Shown here piece after piece: positions 1 to 7,058 of a stretch of 10,869 nt of DNA. The translations under genes and the position numbers were made by a program. This DNA is from Euryarchaeota archaeon UBA602 (lineage in GTDB: Archaea; Thermoplasmatota; Poseidoniia; Poseidoniales; Thalassarchaeaceae), in the NCBI GenBank assembly GCA_002498455.1, contig DAHO01000049.1, positions 1-10,869 on the forward strand, in the 5' to 3' direction. Below the pieces are notes generated by a model. That model did no database searches, was not told the DNA's origin, and was given only the letters and a program-made list of their open reading frames with translations. Numbering within the stretch: the first letter of the stretch is position 1; each line of letters opens with the position of its first letter.

Positions 1-151
1 TCCCGGTGGCGGTCCTCCCAGTCGGGGTCCCGGTGGCGGCCCTCCCAGTCGAGGTCCCAGTGGCGGCCCTCCCAGTCGAGGTCCCAGTGGTAGTCCTCCC
101 AGTCGAGGCCCCAAGGGTGGCCCGCCTAAGCGCAAGGGTCCACCACGTTGA
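1..151 (+). CDS. C-terminal end of a protein with a repetitive Gly/Pro/Ser/Arg-rich tail (5' partial)
   Basis: An open frame enters from the left edge (first whole codon at base 2) and stops at TGA 149-151, giving 49 visible residues. They form a low-complexity tail: four 9-residue copies of the pattern P-[GS]-G-[GS]-P-P-S-R-G, a degenerate fifth copy with lysines, and the basic ending KRKGPPR. It contains no start codon, so an ORF search that demands a start misses it. The other + frame over the repeats, rich in Val/Ala/Leu/Pro, runs on antisense to the next gene and is judged a shadow. In favour of this frame are its perfect 9-residue periodicity, its disordered-tail composition, and its stop directly abutting the stop of the convergent gene. 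The main domain lies outside the window, so function cannot be named. Such tails are usually disordered, and the Arg/Gly content could bind nucleic acid or membrane phosphates; that is inference. Confidence 0.7.
   Translation, partial: PGGGPPSRGPGGGPPSRGPSGGPPSRGPSGSPPSRGPKGGPPKRKGPPR
2..136 (+). repeat. 27-bp tandem repeat, about five copies, coding for a 9-residue repeat
   Basis: Units lie at 2-28, 29-55, 56-82, 83-109 and a diverged unit at 110-136. Copies 1-4 differ by only a few bases each; copy 5 replaces Ser and Arg codons with lysine codons. The period is a multiple of three, so copy gain or loss would keep the frame of the tail open. The array may continue to the left of the window. 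Confidence 0.9.
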
Positions 152-745
152 TCACACTAGGATCCAAATTCCTAGGGCTGCTAGAACCATTGCCATGACC
201 AATTCAAATCCTCGCTCATGTTCCTTTAATATGGATAGAATGGGCGTTTCAGAGATAATCAGGGCGACCAATACATACCAACCTCCATCAATCAACAAGG
301 CAATACTTGCAATGATTAATCGCTCACCCCATGTGAAATCAGGTTGGACAAATTGGCTGAAAATCGCAATGAGGAATACCAGAATCTTTGGATTGAGAAA
401 AGCGATAAGAAAGCCTTCAGTAAAGCCTCGTTTGCTGGAATTTTTGTGTTCGAATTCTTCATCAGAACCTTTGATCATCATTGCAGCAAGGAGGATTAGA
501 AACAGCCCACCTGCAATTTCTAAGCCGGTCGCAGCTTCACTCGTACTTGCCTTCAATTGCGCGATTCCAGCAATTGCAACAAAGGCATAGATTCCAAACC
601 CAATTCCATGGCCAACTCCGCACGATACCCCCCGTGTTTTACCGCCTTCCATGGTGTTGCGGAGGAGAACAGCCAGCGATGGCCCGGGTGACATTGCACC
701 GAGGATAAGGACCACAAGAATGGGTGCGAGCGCAGCAAACTCCAT
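152..745 (-). CDS. LysE/RhtB-family translocator (small-molecule or amino-acid exporter)
   Basis: This is a 197-aa membrane protein, close to the usual length of about 200 for the LysE/RhtB family, whose members export amino acids and related small metabolites across the cytoplasmic membrane. Family marks are SPGPS at residues 19-23 just after the first hydrophobic segment, the following conserved region with GVGHGIGFG (43-51), and FLNPK at 116-120. Hydrophobic segments fall near 4-19, 45-65, 73-92, 110-132, 142-166 and 180-197, matching the six-helix layout. The ATG at 745-743 lies 6 nt downstream of the sucD stop with no Shine-Dalgarno site, so it is probably translated by coupling within the sucC-sucD transcript. 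Its TGA abuts the stop of the convergent gene to the left. Substrate cannot be read from the sequence. Confidence 0.9.
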   Translation of the reverse strand: MEFAALAPILVVLILGAMSPGPSLAVLLRNTMEGGKTRGVSCGVGHGIGFGIYAFVAIAGIAQLKASTSEAATGLEIAGGLFLILLAAMMIKGSDEEFEHKNSSKRGFTEGFLIAFLNPKILVFLIAIFSQFVQPDFTWGERLIIASIALLIDGGWYVLVALIISETPILSILKEHERGFELVMAMVLAALGIWILV

Positions 746-751
746 GTCAAT

Positions 752-1675
752 TTAGCGAAGCCTGGCAGCCTTGAGGCTTTCCAGCAATACCGCACCAATT
801 TCAGATGGATCATTGGCACAGCGGATGCCCGCAGCTTCCATAGCAGCGACCTTTTCTGCGGCCGTTCCCTTTCCGCCACTGATGATTGCACCCGCGTGAC
901 CCATGCGTTTTCCGGGGGGCGCGGTCATTCCAGCCACAAAGCCAACCACGGGTTTTGTCATGTTGTCTGCAACCCATGCTGCGGCTTCTTCCTCAGCGTT
1001 CCCACCGATTTCACCAATCATGACAACCGCAGCGGTTTGCTCATCATTTTCGAATGCAGCCAGACAATCAATGAATCCAGTCCCATTGACCGGGTCACCT
1101 CCAATTCCAACGCACGTACTCTGGCCCTCATCGATACTCATGGCCTGAGCCACAGCTTCGTAGGTCAGGGTTCCCGACTTTGAGACAATTCCAATTCGCC
1201 CTTTGGCGTGAATGTGTCCCGGCATAATCCCAATCTTTGCTCCACCCGTTTCCCCCGGAGTGATAATTCCAGGACAGTTGGGTCCAATCAGACGAACATC
1301 CGGATACTTTGCCACGTGTTCAGCGGCCTTGACCATGTCCAATGTTGGAATACCTTCTGTAATGCATACGATGACACCATTTCCCCGAATGGATGCAAAC
1401 GCATCTGCGGCTTCGATGATTGCGGCACCTGCGAATCGGGGGGGCACGTAGATGACACTCGCATCCGCATCTGTGGCTTCAATCGCTTCCCCCATAGTAT
1501 CCCAAACAGGTGCTTGGACGGCCCCCAGGTCAACGGTTTGTCCACCTTTTCTTGGAGTCACTCCACCGACAATGTTGGTGCCATATTCGACCATCTTGGT
1601 GGCATGGAATGTACCCTGATTCCCAGTGATTCCCTGCACCAGAACCTTTGCATCTTCTTCAACCCAAATGGCCAT
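752..1675 (-). CDS. sucD: Succinyl-CoA ligase (ADP/GDP-forming), alpha subunit
   Basis: SucD carries the CoA site and the phospho-histidine of succinyl-CoA synthetase, which interconverts succinyl-CoA and succinate with ATP or GTP formation in the TCA cycle. The protein is 307 aa from the ATG at 1675-1673, near the usual 290-300. Visible motifs are the N-terminal Rossmann CoA-binding loop GITGNQGTFH (about residues 15-24), GPNCPG (131-136), SKSGTLTYE, GGDPVNGT, and the active-site histidine in GHAGAI (His260). A TTG one codon upstream is possible, but the ATG gives the typical MAI... beginning and has an excellent Shine-Dalgarno site 6 nt upstream. The ATG shares its A with the sucC stop (TGATG), a sign of translational coupling and of equal subunit supply. 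It is followed 6 nt later by the exporter gene. Confidence 0.97.
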   Translation of the reverse strand: MAIWVEEDAKVLVQGITGNQGTFHATKMVEYGTNIVGGVTPRKGGQTVDLGAVQAPVWDTMGEAIEATDADASVIYVPPRFAGAAIIEAADAFASIRGNGVIVCITEGIPTLDMVKAAEHVAKYPDVRLIGPNCPGIITPGETGGAKIGIMPGHIHAKGRIGIVSKSGTLTYEAVAQAMSIDEGQSTCVGIGGDPVNGTGFIDCLAAFENDEQTAAVVMIGEIGGNAEEEAAAWVADNMTKPVVGFVAGMTAPPGKRMGHAGAIISGGKGTAAEKVAAMEAAGIRCANDPSEIGAVLLESLKAARLR

Positions 1676-2883
1676 CAAGCCTCACCTCCGACAAGTTCAA
1701 CGATTTTTTTGGCACCTTCAGCGAGGGTTTCAGCTGTGTGAATGTTCAGCCCACTTTCGGAGAGAATACGTCGTCCCTCCTCAAAATTCGTACCGACCAA
1801 CCGGACCACAAGCGGGTCCTCTAGTTCAAGTGTCTGGGTTGCTGCAATGACACCTCTTGCAATGATGTCACAACGCATGATTCCACCGAAGATATTGACA
1901 AGGATCCCCTTGACATTGGGATCTTCCATGATAATGCCAAACGCCGTAGTCACCTGTTCTTCATTGGCGCCACCTCCCACATCGAGGAAGTTGGCGGGTT
2001 CTCCTCCGTACAGCTTGATGACATCCATGGTCGCCATCGCCAAACCTGCACCATTGACCAAACATCCAATGTTCCCATCGAGTTTGACATAGGACAAATC
2101 GGCCGCCTTTGCTCGGACCTCAGTCGGCTCTTCCTCTGACAAATCACGCAATTCCATGATGTCAGGGTGGCGGAATAATGCATTTTCATCAAATCCAACT
2201 TTGGCGTCTAGTAACACGATTTCATCCTCTTCGGTGCGGACCATCGGATTGATTTCGACCATGGAACAATCCTTGGAAACAAACAATTCAAACAAACCGG
2301 TGACATTCTCGACGAACGAATCAACAGCTTTGCCTGTCAAGCCCAGTGATTTTGCCAATCCTTCCGCATCAGCTTGTTGCAAGCCAGCGACGGGATCAAC
2401 ATAGATTTTGAAAATGGCTTCAGGTGTGTTTTCAGCCACCTCTTCAATATCCACTCCACCTTCCTTTGAAGCCATAATCAGAGGCATCTTCTCTTCACGA
2501 TCGACCAAGATTGCGAGATAATATTCGTGAGCAATGTTGCAACCTCCTTCAACGTAGAGGTTGTTGACCATTTTTCCTTCGGAACCGGTTTGCTTCGTGA
2601 CGAGAATATTGCCGAGGATATTTTCGGCATATTTCTCAACATCTTCCCGACTGAAGGCGATTTTCACTCCACCTTCCATGATTAGGTCTCCGCTTTCAGG
2701 ATGATACAGTGTGCCCTTTCCTCGGCCGCCAGCGTGGATTTGACTTTTTACAGCGACAACATTGCTGCCTAAACTGTCGTATGCAGCCAAGGCTTGCTCG
2801 ACCGACATGCAATGCACTCCGTCTTGTACGGACAAGCCTGCTTCTCGGAACAGTTGCTTTCCCTGATACTCGTGGATGTTCAT
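1675..2883 (-). CDS. sucC: Succinyl-CoA ligase (ADP/GDP-forming), beta subunit
   Basis: The beta subunit binds the nucleotide through an ATP-grasp fold and pairs with SucD. From the ATG at 2883-2881 it is 402 aa, against about 390 in bacteria. The frame stays open 19 codons further upstream, but MNIHEYQGKQ is the family's normal beginning. Motifs are KSQIHAGGRGKG (46-57, ATP-grasp lysine and glycine loop), MASKEGGVDIEEVA (137-150), EINPMV (210-215) and DAK (226-228) for Mg2+ coordination, DGNIGCLVNGAGLAMATMD (269-287), FLDVGGGA (299-306), NIFGGIMRCD (330-339) and VVRLVGTN (359-366) in the C-terminal CoA-ligase domain. It is the bacterial/mitochondrial-type two-gene form. ADP versus GDP preference cannot be judged. 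No Shine-Dalgarno site precedes it, as expected if it is the leaderless first gene of the sucC-sucD-exporter operon. Confidence 0.97.
   Translation of the reverse strand: MNIHEYQGKQLFREAGLSVQDGVHCMSVEQALAAYDSLGSNVVAVKSQIHAGGRGKGTLYHPESGDLIMEGGVKIAFSREDVEKYAENILGNILVTKQTGSEGKMVNNLYVEGGCNIAHEYYLAILVDREEKMPLIMASKEGGVDIEEVAENTPEAIFKIYVDPVAGLQQADAEGLAKSLGLTGKAVDSFVENVTGLFELFVSKDCSMVEINPMVRTEEDEIVLLDAKVGFDENALFRHPDIMELRDLSEEEPTEVRAKAADLSYVKLDGNIGCLVNGAGLAMATMDVIKLYGGEPANFLDVGGGANEEQVTTAFGIIMEDPNVKGILVNIFGGIMRCDIIARGVIAATQTLELEDPLVVRLVGTNFEEGRRILSESGLNIHTAETLAEGAKKIVELVGGEA
1682..1689 (-). promoter_or_regulatory. Strong Shine-Dalgarno site for sucD
   Basis: On the - strand this reads GGAGGTGA, an 8-base match to the expected complement of the archaeal 16S rRNA 3' end, 6 nt before the sucD ATG. 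It lies within the final codons of sucC (Val-Gly-Gly-Glu-Ala). No comparable site precedes the other genes in the window, which supports the ATG at 1675 as the start. Confidence 0.85.
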
Positions 2884-2985
2884 GGGTGCTCGACCGAAAG
2901 TCGCTCTTTGAACACTCCGCCACACTCGCTTGAGAATCATCGACGGTCAGCAAGGCACTTGAGTGTAGTCCACCTCGGATGGTCG
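2884..2985. promoter_or_regulatory. Divergent intergenic region between sucC and the nucleotidyltransferase gene
   Basis: These 102 bases separate two genes transcribed away from each other, so promoters for both directions should lie here or just inside the genes. I looked for an archaeal TATA box and BRE on both strands and saw no convincing one. The region is called only from gene orientation. Confidence 0.4.
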
Positions 2986-3999
2986 ATGGACGTCATCGTA
3001 TTGGCTGGAGGCTTCGGTACGCGGTTGCGTCCTTGGACCTTACATGTCCCGAAACCACTGATTCCGATCCTAGATCGGACCATGATTGAACATGTTGTCA
3101 GTATTCTCCCCGAAGCGATGGTCGACAAAGTGCTGATTGCAGCCGGCTATGGAATTGAGCAAATGCGAGAACATTTCGCATCACTTGATTTACCCTACGA
3201 AGTTGTCATCGTTGAGGAGACCGAGCCCTTGGGGACGGGTGGAGCCATCGCCAATTGTCGTGAGTATCTTAGCGGGGGGACCTGTTGCGTCATCAATGGC
3301 GATTTGCTGACCAGTTTACGGGTCGATGAAATGCTGATTGCACACGAAGCATCGGGAACCCTTGCTTCGATCTCATTGTGGGAGGTCGAAGACCCCAGTC
3401 GCTTTGGAGTCGCCGATTTCGATTCAAGTTCTACCCGGATTCGCCGTTTCCAGGAGAAACCTCCACGCGAAGAAGCTTATTCCAATCTCATCAACGCAGG
3501 CACCTATCTGCTGGAACCCGAAGTATTCAATCGAATGCCCCAAGGCGCATTCAGCATGGAGCGCGTGGTATTCCCAGACCTCGCCGAAGAAGGCGAGTTG
3601 TCTGGATTCCCATTCGAGGGTCATTTCGTGGATGCAGGTACCCCTCCATCCTACATTGAAGCCGTACAAACATCAATTCAGAATCAGGCATGGGTTGCCG
3701 GCAAATCAGCGGATGGTGGGAGTTGGTATGGAGGTGATGTTGTAATCGATTCAGATGCCAGTATTTCGGACTCTGCAATCGGTAAAAATACTCAAATATC
3801 CTCCGCATGCTCCATAGTAAGTAGTGCTTTACTCAATGAGGTTAGGGTGGATTCAAACTGCGTAATCATCGGTTGCATGGTGGGGTTTAACACCCATGTT
3901 GGTCACAACTGCCATTTGGAAAATGTGGTTGTCGACCACAACTCAGTGATCCCCGACGGGTACGTCCAAAATGGCGGCACCTATCCGACGGCAGATTGA
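2986..3999 (+). CDS. NDP-sugar pyrophosphorylase-like nucleotidyltransferase with C-terminal left-handed beta-helix
   Basis: The protein is 337 aa. It probably joins a sugar-1-phosphate to an NTP to give an NDP-sugar plus pyrophosphate. The N-terminal Rossmann-like domain (about 1-235) has the signature LAGGFGTRLRPWT (6-18), the lysine of VPKPLIP (21-27), LGTGGAI (82-88), NGDLL (104-108, metal-binding Asp), QEKP (156-159), NAGTYLLEPEVF (170-181) and FVDAGTP (215-221). Residues from about 250 to the end are isoleucine/valine-spaced imperfect hexapeptides typical of a left-handed beta-helix, as in mannose-1-phosphate guanylyltransferases and GlmU-like enzymes. Exact sugar and nucleotide cannot be assigned; GDP-mannose or dTDP/UDP-glucose are candidates. 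The frame extends 64 codons upstream into the start of sucC, but the ATG at 2986 places the signature loop at the usual N-terminal position. The TIM gene follows 27 nt later on the same strand. Confidence 0.9.
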   Translation: MDVIVLAGGFGTRLRPWTLHVPKPLIPILDRTMIEHVVSILPEAMVDKVLIAAGYGIEQMREHFASLDLPYEVVIVEETEPLGTGGAIANCREYLSGGTCCVINGDLLTSLRVDEMLIAHEASGTLASISLWEVEDPSRFGVADFDSSSTRIRRFQEKPPREEAYSNLINAGTYLLEPEVFNRMPQGAFSMERVVFPDLAEEGELSGFPFEGHFVDAGTPPSYIEAVQTSIQNQAWVAGKSADGGSWYGGDVVIDSDASISDSAIGKNTQISSACSIVSSALLNEVRVDSNCVIIGCMVGFNTHVGHNCHLENVVVDHNSVIPDGYVQNGGTYPTAD

Positions 4000-4026
4000 A
4001 CATCTTCCTTCCTGTCGCAGGGTTTG

Positions 4027-4692
4027 ATGAGCGCCCTCATCGTTGTCAATTTCAAAACATATGCTTCAGCCCAAGGGGGTGCCGCTATCACTCTCGCCAA
4101 AGCCATGGCTGAAGTCGATGCAACGACAGATGCGACGATGGTCGCCGTGGTCTCTGCGTTCGACTTGAGTGCAGTCAAGGCTGCCGCTCCTTCTCTCGAA
4201 GTTTGGACCCAACATCTGGATCCAATCGGTTGGGGTTCTAACACTGGCTGGCTGCACCCAGAGACTGCGATGGGTTATGGCGCTACAGGTTCAATCATCA
4301 ACCATGCTGAGCACAAGGTCGATTTGGGCCACGTAGAGTCACTACTCGCTCAACTTCCTGACGATTTCCCCGTGTGCGCGTGCGCTGCAGACATCGATGA
4401 AGCTCGGGCACTGGCTGCGCTTTCTCCGACTTTCATTGCTGTAGAGCCACCTGAACTCATTGGTGGAGACATCAGTGTGACGACTGCAGATCCAGGCATT
4501 GTGTCGGGTACCGCAGAGGTTGTCAAGGCAGCCAACTCGAATGTCCGCGTACTCTGTGGTGCGGGAGTCAAGAACGGTGCGGATGTGGCTAAGGCCATTG
4601 AGTTGGGAACTGAAGGCGTGCTTCTAGCCAGCGGTGTTACCAAGGCAGAGGATCCGAAAGCAGTCTTGTTTGACTTGGTTTCAAAACTGTGA
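4027..4692 (+). CDS. tpiA: Triosephosphate isomerase, archaeal type
   Basis: It interconverts dihydroxyacetone phosphate and glyceraldehyde-3-phosphate in glycolysis and gluconeogenesis. At 221 aa it matches the short archaeal TIM class rather than the roughly 250-aa bacterial class. Catalytic elements seen are Asn8 and Lys10 in VVNFKTY, TQHLDPI (61-67), His93 in INHAEHK, Glu140 in AVEPPELIG (138-146), and the phosphate-binding loops CGAGVKNG (177-184) and ASGV (201-204). The residue after the catalytic histidine is Ala94, where the family normally has serine (NHSE/GHSE), and loop 6 reads IGGD rather than the usual IGTG. I chose ATG 4027; a TTG one codon upstream is the alternative. It lies 27 nt after the nucleotidyltransferase, so they probably share a transcript. 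Its stop is 1 nt from the stop of the convergent gene. Confidence 0.95.
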   Translation: MSALIVVNFKTYASAQGGAAITLAKAMAEVDATTDATMVAVVSAFDLSAVKAAAPSLEVWTQHLDPIGWGSNTGWLHPETAMGYGATGSIINHAEHKVDLGHVESLLAQLPDDFPVCACAADIDEARALAALSPTFIAVEPPELIGGDISVTTADPGIVSGTAEVVKAANSNVRVLCGAGVKNGADVAKAIELGTEGVLLASGVTKAEDPKAVLFDLVSKL

Positions 4693-4693
4693 T

Positions 4694-7027
4694 TCATCCC
4701 AGCAGATTGCTGGTACTGAACCAGAGAATCAGCCAAATCACAATCCCGACGTTCAGGGCTCCCCAACTGCGTACGACTACAGGCCTAGCCAATGTGCCTC
4801 CAAGGCGAGACAAAGGTCCACCCCAAGATGCGACGAGCCGGAAAAGTAGAGACACAATCCCGGCCATGAAGATGAATGCAATCAGCATCAGTGGTCCGGT
4901 CAAGAATCCCATGCCTCCGGCGGCCATTCTTGAGCCAAATCCTTGACTTACAAGGGTCGGTATGGCGAGCCAAGTGAGCCAGGCCAACCAGTGTCCCATG
5001 CGTGTGTCCCAAGACCACATTTCCTCGGAACGCCACGCTCTATAGTCCTCAGAAAGCAGGTTATATGTTCGCTTTGAGATCCAATCGACTTCGGGGATCC
5101 GTTGCCAAATCAGCATGGCAATTGTTTGCCAGCACAGCCAACCGATGAGTACAGCTTGGACCCAAATCCAAATCGAAGCACCGATAGAGCCGAAGATGGC
5201 AACGGGTAGCGCCCAAATGGTGAAGCCAATCGCAGCAGAACCGATCGTCCCTAGCCAACCGGCTGCCGGAATCATGACCGTTTCTGGGGCCTCAATACGC
5301 TCTTTGGGCAGTCCGAGAAGCAACAAGGGAAGGAACACCAAAATACTTGAAAATTGCAAGAACTCGAGTGGAGTTCGTCCTCCCCCAGAGTTTGCGACAT
5401 CAACCGACTTTTCGATATCAATGGGGTTCATTGTTGACGAGTGCCATGCGACGATGAATCCCGCAGAGTCGATCACAATGACACTATCCTCCATTCCACT
5501 CGGGAGTTGTTTGGCAACGGCACCATCGGCCTCATCAATCATTAACGGCCAAGAACCATTCAATTTGGCAGCATGGCTGTCTCCATCGTAAATCTCGACA
5601 CTTTCTCCAGTAATCATTTGTGCAAAGGAAACTGAATCGCCCAATTTCTCACGAACATCGATGAAGTCCTGCATCTGTAAATCAGCAGAGGGTGAACCTG
5701 CAGTGAATACACCAAGAATCAGCGCATCCTTTCCATCGAGTAAATCTCCGAGATTCGCACTACCATTGCCGTGTTTGAGTAAGATAAAATTGGGGGCACT
5801 GGATTCGTTTTGCTGCTCCCCTGGGCCAATGTCTGGCAGGGCCGTCAAGGAAGCCATGGTGGTTGCTGCCAATAGAGCGATCACCAATAAAGCCGGCCAA
5901 GGTGGGATTCGAGTTTGGAAGAAGAATCCGAATAATCCCAGTGCCGATAGAACCGGCATCACGGCAAACCACCCTGATTCCAACCAAGCGCTGGGGCTTT
6001 CCTCAACCTCAAATCGCAATACTCCGACCAAATGGCAATCAATGGTGTAAATCCCATCTGCCATCGTAGCACAGACGTCAATCACATACATCCCCTGGTC
6101 GAGTGGATCTTTTGTAATCCAAGTCCACGCCATCTTTCCAGTATCGGTCTGTCTGGAGCCATGGGGTGGTTTTTCTGCATCCATGGTAAATCGGTCTTGG
6201 AATTGTTCCTCTTCCGGTGGAATCGGGTAATGGACACCTTGCTCCCATGAGTCGAGTGGACCAATCACATCGATTTTGAGTTCCTTGTAGTCGTCGGAAC
6301 CGAATGGCGAATGAGGTGTAAATTCAATCCGGGGTAACCCATTTGAGCTGACTGAGATGTTTAGCGAAGGTGTCAGCATTTCTGCATCAATTTGAATGCC
6401 ACTGGGCAAGTCATATGTCTCCCAAAACAAGTGCCCATTTGCCGCGTTACAGTTGTGTTGAACCGACAAATCAAGTGTGATGGTATCATCGATATTCAAC
6501 ATGGTGTCAATGGGTGCTGTGATGGTGAATAACTGCGCATTGTTCCAATCATACTCCAAGAATTGAGGTTCACTCGGCTCATTGTCAAGCACCAAACTGC
6601 TGCCCACCATCACCGTGGCATAGAATGTGGTTTCACCTGCACCAAATCCAAAATTTTGGCCCTTGCATTGGGTTCCTTGAGCGTAAAGCCCCGCATACAG
6701 TTGCACGGTTAGATTCCCTTGAATCAACGTCGCTTCCGTTGCAGGAATACTTGTGATTGAAAGCAAATTTTGTGGGGTCGGGAAATATCCAAACTCAAGA
6801 TCTCCATCGGGTTGCCCGGTTTCACTAGGCAATGTACGATCCAACGAGACTTGTTCTCCCGCGCCGACAATGTACATTCCATGGGAATCTGGGAATTGCC
6901 AATCGAGTCCAGGCCCCGTTGGGAAATCATCCGCTGTACTTTGGGCAGGAATCGCCAGCATTGCGAGCAAGACCACGAATAGGACCAGCATCCGTCGCAA
7001 GGGGCGAACCTCGGGTCCCGGATGCAT
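4694..7027 (-). CDS. Large secreted/multi-membrane protein with beta-rich ectodomain and cysteine-less thioredoxin-like domain
   Basis: The protein is 777 aa from the ATG at 7027, and I recognise no named family for the whole. A signal peptide (PLRR then a hydrophobic stretch, about 9-32, ending near AQSTA) leads to a beta-rich outer domain (about 33-350) with four cysteines (121, 193, 319, 331) suited to disulfides. Two membrane segments follow (353-372, 377-397). Residues 411-545 resemble the redoxin/TlpA fold: it opens with APNFILL, continues with GDLLDGKDALILGVF, then WPLMIDEADGAVAK and VIVIDSAGFIV. Where the Cys-X-X-Cys motif should be it reads TAGSPSAD (442-449), and this domain has no cysteine. 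About six more membrane segments fill 558-777, with a charged Trp-rich loop near 641-678. Starts at GTG 7042 or ATG 6991 are also possible; none has a Shine-Dalgarno site. Function unknown; a non-redox binding or scaffold role is inference. Confidence 0.85.
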   Translation of the reverse strand: MHPGPEVRPLRRMLVLFVVLLAMLAIPAQSTADDFPTGPGLDWQFPDSHGMYIVGAGEQVSLDRTLPSETGQPDGDLEFGYFPTPQNLLSITSIPATEATLIQGNLTVQLYAGLYAQGTQCKGQNFGFGAGETTFYATVMVGSSLVLDNEPSEPQFLEYDWNNAQLFTITAPIDTMLNIDDTITLDLSVQHNCNAANGHLFWETYDLPSGIQIDAEMLTPSLNISVSSNGLPRIEFTPHSPFGSDDYKELKIDVIGPLDSWEQGVHYPIPPEEEQFQDRFTMDAEKPPHGSRQTDTGKMAWTWITKDPLDQGMYVIDVCATMADGIYTIDCHLVGVLRFEVEESPSAWLESGWFAVMPVLSALGLFGFFFQTRIPPWPALLVIALLAATTMASLTALPDIGPGEQQNESSAPNFILLKHGNGSANLGDLLDGKDALILGVFTAGSPSADLQMQDFIDVREKLGDSVSFAQMITGESVEIYDGDSHAAKLNGSWPLMIDEADGAVAKQLPSGMEDSVIVIDSAGFIVAWHSSTMNPIDIEKSVDVANSGGGRTPLEFLQFSSILVFLPLLLLGLPKERIEAPETVMIPAAGWLGTIGSAAIGFTIWALPVAIFGSIGASIWIWVQAVLIGWLCWQTIAMLIWQRIPEVDWISKRTYNLLSEDYRAWRSEEMWSWDTRMGHWLAWLTWLAIPTLVSQGFGSRMAAGGMGFLTGPLMLIAFIFMAGIVSLLFRLVASWGGPLSRLGGTLARPVVVRSWGALNVGIVIWLILWFSTSNLLG

Positions 7028-7058
7028 GATTCGGCCAAACACATCGCATAGATGAATC

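Noticed and set aside
2..136. Tandem repeats as a CRISPR array
   Set aside because: The units are directly adjacent 27-bp copies without spacers and keep a coding frame of nine residues, so this is a protein repeat.
6..590. 194-codon + strand open frame starting in the repeat and running antisense to the exporter gene
   Set aside because: Its first 40 residues are just the repeat read in another frame, and the rest is antisense to a clear LysE/RhtB protein. It shows no family resemblance.
2889..2902. Possible small hairpin in the divergent region upstream of sucC
   Set aside because: The stem is only about 4 bp, too short to stand out from chance.
2884..2940. 19-codon N-terminal extension of sucC
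   Set aside because: The SucC family begins at MNIHEYQGK; the extension has no family match and only reflects an open frame.
2794..2985. 64-codon N-terminal extension of the nucleotidyltransferase
   Set aside because: It overlaps the start of sucC on the other strand and precedes the conserved N-terminal nucleotide-binding loop, which normally begins within the first ten residues.
4350..4766. 138-codon - strand open frame opposite the TIM gene
   Set aside because: It is antisense to a well-conserved enzyme and overlaps the end of the large membrane gene on its own strand. It has low-complexity Ala/Ser/Pro composition.
5115..5591. 158-codon + strand open frame inside the large membrane gene
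   Set aside because: It is antisense to a gene with clear signal peptide, domains and membrane segments, and has no recognisable motif of its own.
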